From Pedobacter indicus (GTDB taxonomy: Bacteria > Bacteroidota > Bacteroidia > Sphingobacteriales > Sphingobacteriaceae): a DNA stretch of 64,000 bases. The DNA is taken from the NCBI RefSeq assembly GCF_003449035.1, contig NZ_QRGB01000001.1:2294001-2358000 (forward strand). The letters run 5' to 3'. The position numbers and the translations under genes are program-made. Positions 1 to 7,345 of this stretch are shown in pieces (the first letter of the stretch is position 1; every line of letters starts with the position of its first letter). Below the pieces are notes generated by a model. That model did not search any database, was not told the DNA's origin, and saw nothing but the letters and a program-made list of their open reading frames with translations.

Positions 1-96
1 TCAGAAGTTCAGGGAGCATTAGAACATGCGATTGCAATCAGTGCTTTTGTCGCTACACAGCAGGGGGCTTGTCCTGATTATGTTAATTTTAAATAA
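1..96 (+). CDS. C-terminal end of a PfkB-family sugar kinase (partial)
   Basis: The frame is open from the first base and stops with TAA at 94-96, leaving 31 codons. The residues run from an ALEHAIAISAF helix to VATQQGACP. This resembles the last helix of PfkB-family kinases (fructokinase or ribokinase type), where a small-residue helix is followed by V-x-x-x-G-A-x-P. The nucleotide-binding and catalytic parts lie outside the window, so the substrate cannot be given. The call rests on this short tail alone and is tentative. Confidence 0.5.
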   Translation, partial: SEVQGALEHAIAISAFVATQQGACPDYVNFK

Positions 97-111
97 ATTA
101 GGCGAAATAAA

Positions 112-148
112 AATAGCTGGGATATCCTAGATGTTTATCCCAGCCATT
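112..148. terminator. Bidirectional terminator between convergent genes
   Basis: GCTGGGAT at 116-123 is the exact reverse complement of ATCCCAGC at 137-144. With one mismatch the stem extends to 112-148. It sits between the stop of the sugar kinase (+) and the stop of the lipoprotein gene (-), with A- and T-rich flanks on both sides, so it can serve both directions. Confidence 0.75.
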
Positions 149-180
149 CTTTGATCGATTATAATTTGATATTTCAATAA

Positions 181-627
181 CTAGCTCTCAATAAGCTTTT
201 TGTAGTTTTCTTCATTTTCAAAATAAACTACTTCACCATTTTTTCCGATAAGTACGATGTAGGCTTCAGCTTTATCGACTTTGTTTTTAGAGAACGGGTC
301 AATAGCATAACGAACGCTTTCGTCTTTCGGGATGCGCTCTTTACACATATCGCAGCAGCCATAATATGTCTTTCCTTCAAATGGTACTTCGAATTGTAAC
401 CTTCCCATATATGCGTCATTAACCATGCATACATAATCGTTAGGAACCTGGTCTCCCAAAGCCGGCATGTTAGCACCGGTTGCGGCCATGGGTTGCGGCA
501 TTGTTGTAGCTGTACTTTGTTCTGTTTGTGTAGTTGTTGTGGTTTCTTTGTTGTCCGTTGAGTTGCAAGCGCTGAATAACACAGCTGCCACGGCAACTAT
601 GCTGAATAATCTTATATGAATTTTCAT
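181..627 (-). CDS. Cysteine-rich lipoprotein with TRASH/YHS-like metal-binding motif
   Basis: A 148-residue lipoprotein. A hydrophobic signal segment (residues 5-20) ends in a lipobox with Cys21 as the lipidation site. A low-complexity Thr/Gln linker (about 24-60) precedes a compact domain containing Cys67 and the cluster C91-C92-x-x-C95 in the context YYGCCDMC. Closely spaced cysteines after an aromatic pair resemble the TRASH/YHS class of metal-binding modules. The gene follows the HYC_CC_PP-type gene at 680-1096 by about 50 bp on the same strand, which suggests a shared metal (perhaps copper) handling role in the periplasm. The lipoprotein and the cysteine motif are seen; metal identity is inference. 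Confidence 0.7.
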   Translation of the reverse strand: MKIHIRLFSIVAVAAVLFSACNSTDNKETTTTTQTEQSTATTMPQPMAATGANMPALGDQVPNDYVCMVNDAYMGRLQFEVPFEGKTYYGCCDMCKERIPKDESVRYAIDPFSKNKVDKAEAYIVLIGKNGEVVYFENEENYKKLIES

Positions 628-679
628 GTTTTATTAATTTTTTAAATGTGAATTTGTGAATAGCGGAGTTGGCTTGCTA

Positions 680-1096
680 TCAAATCCGATAAACACAGTG
701 GAGAATGTAGAGGGGATTATCCCCGATGGGAGATTTTACTCTGAGAAAAGTGATGTCTTCTTTATCATTGACAAAAGTGAAATCAAAGATGGTTCCTAAT
801 ATCGTCGGAGCCGCATGATCGGAAGACTTTATTGAAAAACTGTAGTTGGTCTCCTTTTTAAGGCTTTCGTCTATTTTGATGGTTTTTGATGCTTCTTCAC
901 AACAACCATCTTTTTTCCCGTTGGTAGCTATGTCAACAGAAGAACAAAACGGACAGGCTTTATTGACTTCCCATTGTTCCGTCATTACGCTCAAGGGCTT
1001 CGTCATCATTTCCTTGCAAACATGCACAGTCTGGGTAAAACCAGTGGTTAATACCAAGTACAGAGAAGAAAGGAAAATAACAAATAGCTGTTTCAT
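680..1096 (-). CDS. HYC_CC_PP family protein, probably exported and metal-related
   Basis: A 138-residue protein with an N-terminal signal segment (about 4-20). It is followed by T-V-H-V-C (Cys27), a C48-P-x-C51 pair and the doublet Cys65-Cys66. The C-terminal part is beta-rich and ends in an N-P-L-Y-I-L-x-C stretch. This order of motifs (H-x-C, CC, then a proline-containing segment) fits the Bacteroidota family named HYC_CC_PP; in this copy the final PP is degenerate (SPIGDNP). The family has no established biochemical function. It is the upstream member of a probable two-gene operon with the cysteine-rich lipoprotein at 181-627, so a role in metal binding or sensing is inferred from context and cysteine content. 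Confidence 0.7.
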   Translation of the reverse strand: MKQLFVIFLSSLYLVLTTGFTQTVHVCKEMMTKPLSVMTEQWEVNKACPFCSSVDIATNGKKDGCCEEASKTIKIDESLKKETNYSFSIKSSDHAAPTILGTIFDFTFVNDKEDITFLRVKSPIGDNPLYILHCVYRI

Positions 1097-1403
1097 AAAA
1101 ACCTTGACGGGACAAAGATAGTAATTTCTCCAGTTTCTTTATTAGCTGACCAAGCGGTGGCTTCGGTATGGACATAGTGGAATGGCCGTTTGAGTATGTC
1201 CACCGACCAGCCACAGACCGGCCACCACGAGGACACCCTTTACGAGGGTAGTGCAGATCTCCTAATATAGCTTTGAATTTTAGGTTTACCTCTGATAGGT
1301 TAAAACAATGCCGCTTCGTAATTACTTATTGGTCTGCCTATAGTTAACCAGTTCGTAATTCTCTCATATAAATAATAAATTTTAATTTAGGAAAAACGAA
1401 GAC
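1097..1403. other. 307-bp intergenic stretch with short inverted and tandem repeats
   Basis: No credible gene is seen. The stretch holds an 8-bp inverted repeat TGGACATA (1169-1176) / TATGTCCA (1195-1202). A second pair, CGGTGG (1155-1160) / CCACCG (1200-1205), partly overlaps the first. An imperfect 11-bp tandem repeat GACCRGCCACM lies at 1205-1226. It divides the leftward metal genes from the rightward methyltransferase gene and so must hold both promoters, but no clear TAnnTTTG box was found. The middle is visibly richer in G and C than the flanks. Confidence 0.45.
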
Positions 1404-2111
1404 ATGAAATCTACTATCAAAGAAATCGAGGAACGGTTTAATCATGATGTTGAGCGGTTTTCCAATCTAGAAACCGGTCAGCAGTCGACGGTCGATGCGT
1501 CGATTAACATGGAATTAATTACAGAAGGCATCGCTCGTCGCTATCCCAAGCTGCAATCGGTGCTTGATATCGGATGTGGTGCAGGCAATTATTCGGTGAG
1601 GTTGGCTCAAAAGCGACCAAACGCCAGTTATACTTTGGTTGATTTGAGTAAGCCGATGTTGGACAGAGCATTACAGAGAGTAGGGGCAGAAACGAACGGA
1701 AGGGTAGATGTACACAAAGGTGATTTTAGGTCTGTGGATTTAGGTGCTCGAAAGTTTGATGTGATTATCGCGACCGCTGTTTTACATCACTTACGTGATG
1801 ATGGTGACTGGGAAGCAGCTTTCAGCAGATTATATGGATTATTGAACGAGGGTGGCAGCTTATGGGTATTTGACCTAGTACAACAATCCGATCCGGATTT
1901 GCAAGCGTATTTTTATCATGATTTGTATGGGAATTATCTAACAAGCTTGAAAGATAAAAGCTATCGGGATCATGTCTTTGCTTATATCGAAAAAGAGGAC
2001 TCTCCTCGAAGTCTGATGTACCAGTTGAATTTGTTGGAGAAAGTAGGTTTTAGGAGAGTTGATGTTTTGCATAAAAACCTGTGCTTTGCGTCCTTTGTTG
2101 GGTTTAAATGA
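1404..2111 (+). CDS. Class I SAM-dependent methyltransferase (CmoA/UbiE-like)
   Basis: A 235-residue Rossmann-fold methyltransferase. Motif I is VLDIGCGAG at residues 53-61. An acidic residue for the SAM ribose follows at the end of strand 2 (TLVDLS). A D-F-R element and then F-D-V-I-I-A-T-A-V-L-H-H-L supply motifs II to IV, and the protein ends in a C-terminal beta strand FASFVGFK. The overall layout and ending recall CmoA-type small methyltransferases, but there is no CmoB partner nearby. It may equally act on a small molecule. It stands alone between two intergenic gaps. Membership of the superfamily is secure; the substrate is unknown. Confidence 0.8.
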   Translation: MKSTIKEIEERFNHDVERFSNLETGQQSTVDASINMELITEGIARRYPKLQSVLDIGCGAGNYSVRLAQKRPNASYTLVDLSKPMLDRALQRVGAETNGRVDVHKGDFRSVDLGARKFDVIIATAVLHHLRDDGDWEAAFSRLYGLLNEGGSLWVFDLVQQSDPDLQAYFYHDLYGNYLTSLKDKSYRDHVFAYIEKEDSPRSLMYQLNLLEKVGFRRVDVLHKNLCFASFVGFK

Positions 2112-2220
2112 CACGGGTGTGTAATTTTCCTCTTCGAGTTTGGTCTGCCACAGGCATTAAGTCAAAGCGATTTCAAAAAGTCAATTGAGGCAGCGAAATT
2201 ATCCTTAGTTTTGCCAGCCT

Positions 2221-2703
2221 ATGAGATCACTTATCTTCTTCCTGCTATTGCTGACCGGTTGTGCCAACTACCAAAACACGCAAAGACCGGATTTATCTAA
2301 ACTTGAAACCTACAAGGTGATGCGTGTTGTGGATGGCGATACATTCTGGGTGGATGACGGTAGTGAAAAGGGTATGAAAATCCGGTTGCTATGTGTCGAT
2401 GCGCCAGAGTTGCGCGCATCCCGCTACAAAGAGAAAGGCGCTTATGCTGAAGAGGCTTCTGAATTTCTAAAAGAGCTGATAGGGGATCAATTCATCAAGC
2501 TTGAATACGACGTGCAGCGCTACGATCAATACCGGCGGGTGCTTGCATACGCTTACCTTGTAGATGGTACCTTTGTGAACGGTGAGCTGGTTAGGGATGG
2601 CTACGCCAAGGTAGTAACTTATCAACCAAACGTGAAGCATGTCGACTTTTTAGTGGAACTTCAAAAGCAAGCGCAACGTAAGCGACGAGGATTGTGGAAG
2701 TAG
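2221..2703 (+). CDS. Thermonuclease (SNase) family lipoprotein
   Basis: A 160-residue exported nuclease of the staphylococcal nuclease fold. The signal LLLLTGC gives a lipobox with Cys14. Alignment by eye with S. aureus nuclease places its catalytic residues here: V-D-G-D (Asp40 for Asp21), I-R-L (Arg55 for Arg35), V-D-A-P-E (Asp60 and Glu63 for Asp40 and Glu43), and Y-R-R (Arg106 for Arg87). All ionic catalytic and calcium ligands are kept; the ligand Thr41 is replaced by Ala61. It should cut DNA or RNA in a calcium-dependent way at the cell surface or in the periplasm, perhaps for nucleotide scavenging. It is a single-gene unit. Confidence 0.88.
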   Translation: MRSLIFFLLLLTGCANYQNTQRPDLSKLETYKVMRVVDGDTFWVDDGSEKGMKIRLLCVDAPELRASRYKEKGAYAEEASEFLKELIGDQFIKLEYDVQRYDQYRRVLAYAYLVDGTFVNGELVRDGYAKVVTYQPNVKHVDFLVELQKQAQRKRRGLWK

Positions 2704-2810
2704 ATGCACCCTGATTTCGAGATTTAATACCAAAATTAAAACTTAATCTTCAGCCCCCCCCTAACTTTTTGCTTGATCCGGTTTTTCGGGAGCTATTCGG
2801 GAATGAAGTA

Positions 2811-2847
2811 AATAAAAAAGCTCTAAAACGTTGAGTTTCAGAGCTTT
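2811..2847 (-). terminator. Rho-independent terminator of tRNA-Arg
   Basis: AAAGCTCT (2817-2824) pairs with AGAGCTTT (2840-2847); allowing one mismatch the stem is 13 bp. Read on the minus strand the hairpin follows directly after the tRNA 3' end at 2851 and runs into a T tract (complement of 2814-2819). Confidence 0.85.
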
Positions 2848-2850
2848 AAG

Positions 2851-2924
2851 TACCCCCAACAGGATTCGAACCTGTGACCGACGGTTTAGAAAACCGTTGC
2901 TCTATCCAGCTGAGCTATGGAGGC
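2851..2924 (-). tRNA. tRNA-Arg (anticodon TCT)
   Basis: Read on the minus strand this 74-nt cloverleaf has acceptor arms GCCTCCA and TGGGGGT (five Watson-Crick and two G-U pairs), discriminator A, and the D-arm motif TAGCTCAGCTGGATAGAGC. The anticodon stem is ACGGT/ACCGT with loop TTTCTAA, and the T arm is ACAGG-TTCGAAT-CCTGT. The anticodon is TCT, which reads AGA/AGG arginine codons. The 3' CCA is not encoded; the gene continues with CTT, so the CCA is added after transcription. It has its own promoter (2947-2975) and terminator (2811-2847). Confidence 0.97.
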
Positions 2925-2946
2925 CTCTAGCATCGCTAAAGCGTTG

Positions 2947-2975
2947 CAAAATTAACAAAATCTTTAATATTCAAA
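2947..2975 (-). promoter_or_regulatory. Promoter of tRNA-Arg, Bacteroidota type
   Basis: On the minus strand, TTTG (2975-2972), a 17-nt spacer and TAATTTTG (2954-2947) match the Bacteroidota consensus TTTG-N17-23-TAnnTTTG. The implied transcript start lies about 15-20 nt upstream of the tRNA 5' end at 2924, leaving a short leader for RNase P. Confidence 0.75.
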
Positions 2976-3056
2976 CAATAATTTCGAACAAAGTGCTTGG
3001 AAACATTTGTTAAGTCATGTTGTTAGTTCTACTGTAACAGCATTCGATTGATTAAC

Positions 3057-5717
3057 ATGGGTTTATCTGAATACAATAAAAAGCGTGAATTTTCGAAGAC
3101 ACCTGAACCAAAGGGGGGAAAGTCAGCCGGAAAGGAGTTGAGGTTTGTGATCCACAAACATGACGCGACTAATTTGCATTACGATTTTAGGTTGGAAATG
3201 GATGGAGTACTGAAAAGTTGGGCAGTACCGAAAGGTCCTTCTACGAACCCAGCGATAAAGCGCTTGGCCATGATGGTGGAGGATCATCCCTATGATTATC
3301 GTAATTTTGAGGGAACGATTCCCAAAGGGGAATATGGAGGCGGAACCGTGATGCTCTGGGATGAAGGCACCTATGAACTTGCGGAGAGCGAGCGACTGGA
3401 TGTTAGCAAAGGTCTTGATGTGAAAACACAGGAGAAGGAACTTTTGAAACAATTGAAAGAGGGCTCCCTTAAGGTGAATTTACACGGACAGAAGCTGAAG
3501 GGTGAATATGCTTTGGTGAAGACCAAGGGGATGGGAGAAAACTCGTGGCTATTGATTAAGCACAAAGACAAGTTCGCTTTTGAAAAGGATATTTTAGCTA
3601 AGGACAAGTCGGTCGTCTCCAAGAGATCGATGGAACAGATAGCGAAAGAGGATGCTCAGGAAGGTTCGTCGGAAAGTAAGTCCAAACCAGCTTCGTCTAA
3701 AAAAAAAGTAAAATCTTCAACAAAAAAGACAAATGAAGACTCGGAAGCTGTTAGCAAAGTGCTCAAAGATGCACCAGAACAGCAGTTTTATACCAAGCTA
3801 AAGCCCATGCTTGCTACCTTAGTCGACAAGCCTGTAGAGAGCGATGATTGGCTTTACGAAATCAAATGGGATGGATATCGTGCGTTGGGATTTGTAAACG
3901 GTGATCAGGTTGACATCAAATCGCGCAACGACAAGTCTTTTACAGAAAAATATTCCCCAGTCACTAATGCTCTTAAAAATCAGAATATCAATGCAGTGAT
4001 CGATGGCGAGATTGTGGTAGCTGATGAAAAGGGTATTGCCAAATTTGGTTCATTGCAAAATTGGAAAGATGAAGAGGATGGAGAGCTGCTTTATTACATC
4101 TTTGATATATTGTGGTATAATGGGCGCGATTTGAAAGCTTTAGAGCTTACGGATCGAAGGAAACTACTAAAAGAGGTGGTTGTTGAAGATGACATCATCA
4201 AGATCAGCAAAGATTTTATGGTGGATGGCAACGAATTTCTCGCAGCTGCGGAAAAAATGGGCTTAGAAGGGATTGTCGCAAAACGAAAGGATAGTACCTA
4301 CGAGACCAATCGCAGATCTTCTAATTGGCTAAAAATAAAAGTAAATAAACGTCAGGAGGTGATTATATGCGGCTATACAAAAAATGAGGGTACGTCCAGG
4401 CCTTTTAGTGCGCTACTTTCGGGAGTGCATGAAAATGGGAAGCTGGTTTATAAAGGAAAAATCGGTACGGGCTTTTCCATTCAGAGACAGAAGGATATGT
4501 TGAAGGAATTTAATCTGTTGGAAATTAAAGATGCACCTTTCAACGATATACCAGATGTAAACAAGCCTACACGGTACCGCGGTCCGGTGAAGGCGGCAAT
4601 CACCTGGTTAAAACCAGAACTGGTGTGTGAAGTTAATTTTACGGAATTTACAGAGGAGGGACTGATGAGGCACCCTTCCTTTAAAGGGATGCGAGAGGAT
4701 AAAAACGCAAAAGAGGTGGTTATGGAAAAGGAAAAGACGATTGAGAAAGTCGTGGATGAGGAAAAAACTTCAAATAAACAAGGGGCAAAGAAAGGGGCAA
4801 AAGAAATAAAGTCCGAATTGAAGGTAAATGGACAACTTTTGACGTTCACGAATCTGGATAAAGTGTATTGGCCAAAGGAAAAAATAACAAAAGGGGAGTT
4901 GATTGTGTACTATGAACAGATTTCGTCTTTTATACTGCCCTATTTAAAGGACCGTCCGCTGTCGCTAAACCGATTTCCGAATGGGATTGATGGGGAAAGT
5001 TTTTATCAAAAGGATGTGACCGATAAGGTGCCTGATTGGATCGATAAATATCAGTATCATACCGACGATAGCGACGAGGATAAGCATTTTATGGTTGGGA
5101 ATAACAAAGCGACTTTGCTATATATGGCGAATTTGGGATGTATTGAGATCAATCCTTGGAGCAGTACGACGAAAAAACCGGATCATCCGACGTGGTGCAT
5201 ACTTGACCTGGACCCCGATAAGGGAAATTCTTTTGATGAGGTGATTGAAGCGGCGCAGGTGATTAAGCAAATTCTGGATGATATGGACGTCCCGGCTTAC
5301 TGTAAGACGAGCGGTTCAACCGGTTTGCATATTTATATTCCGTTAGGGGCAAAATATACTTACGAGCAGTCAAAAGAGTTTGCCAGGATTATTGTGACGC
5401 TGGCAACTCGGGAATTGCCGAAAACGACGAGCATCGAAAGAACATTAAAAGACCGGAAGGGTAAGATTTATTTGGACTTTCTACAAAACAGATCACAAGC
5501 TACGGTTGCCGCCCCTTATTCGGCGCGACCGAAACCAGGTGCAACCGTGTCCATGCCTTTGGAATGGAACGAAGTAGAAAAAGGTCTGAAAATGCAAGAT
5601 TTTACGATCTTTAATGCGCTGGAACGACTTAAGGATAAAGGGGATATTTTTAAGCCTGTTCTAAAAAAAGGTATTGATATAAAGAAAGTGATAACAGGCT
5701 ATAAAAGTAAGACTTAA
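3057..5717 (+). CDS. ligD: ATP-dependent DNA ligase D (LigD), PE-LIG-POL order
   Basis: The end-processing and sealing enzyme of bacterial non-homologous end joining. Residues 5 to about 165 are the 3'-phosphoesterase domain. His35, His41, Asp43, Arg45, His77 and Tyr81 match P. aeruginosa LigD His42, His48, Asp50, Arg52, His84 and Tyr88. A Lys/Ser-rich linker (about 185-240) leads to the ATP-dependent ligase domain with the nucleotidyl lysine in E-I-K-W-D-G (Lys270), then its OB fold. A second charged linker (about 560-590) precedes the primase-polymerase domain (about 590-880). The order PE-LIG-POL is that of Pseudomonas rather than Mycobacterium. I start at the ATG at 3057; a TTG at 3048 is less likely. 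It converges on ku, sharing the last four bases. Confidence 0.97.
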   Translation: MGLSEYNKKREFSKTPEPKGGKSAGKELRFVIHKHDATNLHYDFRLEMDGVLKSWAVPKGPSTNPAIKRLAMMVEDHPYDYRNFEGTIPKGEYGGGTVMLWDEGTYELAESERLDVSKGLDVKTQEKELLKQLKEGSLKVNLHGQKLKGEYALVKTKGMGENSWLLIKHKDKFAFEKDILAKDKSVVSKRSMEQIAKEDAQEGSSESKSKPASSKKKVKSSTKKTNEDSEAVSKVLKDAPEQQFYTKLKPMLATLVDKPVESDDWLYEIKWDGYRALGFVNGDQVDIKSRNDKSFTEKYSPVTNALKNQNINAVIDGEIVVADEKGIAKFGSLQNWKDEEDGELLYYIFDILWYNGRDLKALELTDRRKLLKEVVVEDDIIKISKDFMVDGNEFLAAAEKMGLEGIVAKRKDSTYETNRRSSNWLKIKVNKRQEVIICGYTKNEGTSRPFSALLSGVHENGKLVYKGKIGTGFSIQRQKDMLKEFNLLEIKDAPFNDIPDVNKPTRYRGPVKAAITWLKPELVCEVNFTEFTEEGLMRHPSFKGMREDKNAKEVVMEKEKTIEKVVDEEKTSNKQGAKKGAKEIKSELKVNGQLLTFTNLDKVYWPKEKITKGELIVYYEQISSFILPYLKDRPLSLNRFPNGIDGESFYQKDVTDKVPDWIDKYQYHTDDSDEDKHFMVGNNKATLLYMANLGCIEINPWSSTTKKPDHPTWCILDLDPDKGNSFDEVIEAAQVIKQILDDMDVPAYCKTSGSTGLHIYIPLGAKYTYEQSKEFARIIVTLATRELPKTTSIERTLKDRKGKIYLDFLQNRSQATVAAPYSARPKPGATVSMPLEWNEVEKGLKMQDFTIFNALERLKDKGDIFKPVLKKGIDIKKVITGYKSKT

Positions 5718-6484
5718 GCTCCTTTTTTTGAATTAAGACTTTCCATTAATTGATCGTAGAGGTCATCGCTCTTTGCCTTCTTGGGTTTGAGTTTTTTAAC
5801 AGTGGCTTGTTTGCCTTTTGCTTTTGCTTTGATAATACGGAGAAGTTCTTTGCTGTATTCATCTTTGAAACCGGTGATATCAAAATCAGAACTATATTGT
5901 TTAATCAGCGCCAAGCCCATATCGAGTTCTTTCTTACTAACTTTAACGTCGTCAGCTTTTTTTAGATCATCCCGTTTACGTATCTCCTCCTGAAACCGAA
6001 TCTTGGATATTACAATGAGGTCATCCAATGGATGTATTACACATAGATTTTCCGTAGTGCGTAGTACAAAGCGGCCAATAGCCGCCTTTTTTGATTTGAT
6101 GAGTGCCTTGAGCAAAAGGGCATAGGCTTTTACCCCTTGTTTTTCAGGGCTAGCGTAATAGGATGTTTCGTAGTAAATGGGATTGATTTCGTGAATATCT
6201 ACAAAGTTTTCAAGTTCGATGGTTTTGCTTTTTTCGGGTGCTGCTTCTTCGAAATCGTGATCGTCAAGAATGATATAGCGATCCTTTAGGAAATACCCTT
6301 TAACGATCTTGTCATAAGGCACTTCCTTACGAGTATTTTCGTTTATGCGTTGGTATTTAATATTGGCGTGATCACGCTCATCCAGCATATCAAGATCTAA
6401 GTTACTGTTCTGCACGCCTGAATAAAGTTTGATAGGGATGTTGACGAGACCAAAGCCGATCGACCCGTTCCAAATAGCTCTCAT
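5714..6484 (-). CDS. ku: Non-homologous end joining protein Ku
   Basis: A 256-residue homodimeric DNA-end-binding protein that recruits LigD. The chosen start gives the canonical opening MRAIWNGSIGFGLVNIPIKL; upstream in-frame ATGs would add 33 residues unlike any Ku and would run into the enoyl-CoA hydratase gene. The Ku core beta-barrel occupies about residues 1-210. The lysine-rich tail (KKLKPKKAKSDD and beyond) is the kind of extension that contacts LigD or DNA in bacterial Ku. Its stop interlocks with the ligD stop in TTAA (5714-5717), so the two partners are convergent and not co-transcribed; each needs its own promoter. Confidence 0.96.
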   Translation of the reverse strand: MRAIWNGSIGFGLVNIPIKLYSGVQNSNLDLDMLDERDHANIKYQRINENTRKEVPYDKIVKGYFLKDRYIILDDHDFEEAAPEKSKTIELENFVDIHEINPIYYETSYYASPEKQGVKAYALLLKALIKSKKAAIGRFVLRTTENLCVIHPLDDLIVISKIRFQEEIRKRDDLKKADDVKVSKKELDMGLALIKQYSSDFDITGFKDEYSKELLRIIKAKAKGKQATVKKLKPKKAKSDDLYDQLMESLNSKKGA

Positions 6485-6542
6485 AGTATTCTTTTTTTGC
6501 TTATTTAGCCAACAAGCAATGGAAGGGGATTGTTTGATTCTT

Positions 6543-7322
6543 TTATTTACGCCTTTTGATCTTTTTAAGGCTTTCCTTGGCATCTTCGCTCAGAACAAGC
6601 TTGCCGCTGATGGCTGCGTTCTCGTAAAGAAGGGTGTCCCAGCCTTCGGTTCCTTCCCAAAATACTTTTTTCAATGCCCGTAGCGCATCGATGTTGTAGG
6701 ATGCAAGACGCTTGCTAAAGGCTTGGCTTGCTTCTTCCATTTCTTCTATACTGTCATACACTTCTTGAAAGAGTCCATGTTGTTGTGCCCACGTTGCGTC
6801 TCTCCACTGATCGGGATTGAGTGTAAGTTCTACAAATGGAACCAGACCAATTTTGCGTTTTACCACCGGGGCGATAACGAATGGACCAATATTGATGCCT
6901 AATTCACTTAACCTGATCTGGGCTTTTTGAGTAGCGAAAACATAGTCACATGCGGCAACTAATCCGACTCCTCCGCCAATGGCTTTGCCTTGAACTTGTA
7001 CGATAACCATTTTTTTGCATAAACGTATTGCATTAAAAACGTAAGCAAATCCGGAAAAGAATGTTTTACCGGCGCTTTCACTTTTGATGTCAATGAGTTC
7101 GTCAAAACTGGCTCCGGCACAAAAACTACGGTCGCCATCGCTCTTTAACAACAACACTTTTACCTCGGAGTCTTTACCTGCTTCAGTAATCGTGGCCGCT
7201 AGGTTCTTTAATAATATGGCTGGGAAAGCATTGTGAGAAGGGTGCCCAAACTCAATTCTGGCAACCCCGTAGGAATCCACTTCTTTTTTTATATAACCTT
7301 CGTTTTCCGTTGAAGTGTACAT
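6543..7322 (-). CDS. Enoyl-CoA hydratase/isomerase family protein
   Basis: A 259-residue crotonase-fold protein. The oxyanion-hole segments are visible: S-F-C-A-G-A-S near residue 67 and A-I-G-G-G-V-G-L near residue 113. The first catalytic glutamate of rat crotonase (Glu144, GGGCE) is glycine here (GGGVG). The second (Glu164) is kept in L-S-E-L-G. Loss of the first acid is known in isomerases and in glutaconyl-type hydratases such as AtuE/LiuC, so a methylglutaconyl-CoA hydratase or isomerase role in leucine or fatty-acid breakdown is possible. It lies 58 bp upstream of ku on the same strand and 23 bp after the ABC gene, so it may be in one transcript with them. Confidence 0.85.
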   Translation of the reverse strand: MYTSTENEGYIKKEVDSYGVARIEFGHPSHNAFPAILLKNLAATITEAGKDSEVKVLLLKSDGDRSFCAGASFDELIDIKSESAGKTFFSGFAYVFNAIRLCKKMVIVQVQGKAIGGGVGLVAACDYVFATQKAQIRLSELGINIGPFVIAPVVKRKIGLVPFVELTLNPDQWRDATWAQQHGLFQEVYDSIEEMEEASQAFSKRLASYNIDALRALKKVFWEGTEGWDTLLYENAAISGKLVLSEDAKESLKKIKRRK

Positions 7323-7345
7323 AGACTATTTTAATTTAGGTTTTT

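Noticed and set aside
2751-2790. Run of eight C residues with a minus-strand stretch resembling the last residues of an outer-membrane barrel (GGGLKIKF then stop)
   Set aside because: Only about a dozen codons, needs a frameshift at the homopolymer, and nothing upstream supports a gene.
2831-3013. A 60-codon open frame across the tRNA-Arg gene
   Set aside because: It translates the complement of the tRNA (PNRIRTCDRRFRKPL), a well-known false protein. The tRNA, its promoter and terminator explain the sequence.
6485-6583. Longer N terminus for Ku
   Set aside because: The 33 added residues are unlike Ku and overlap the enoyl-CoA hydratase gene; the family opening MRAIWNG begins at 6484.
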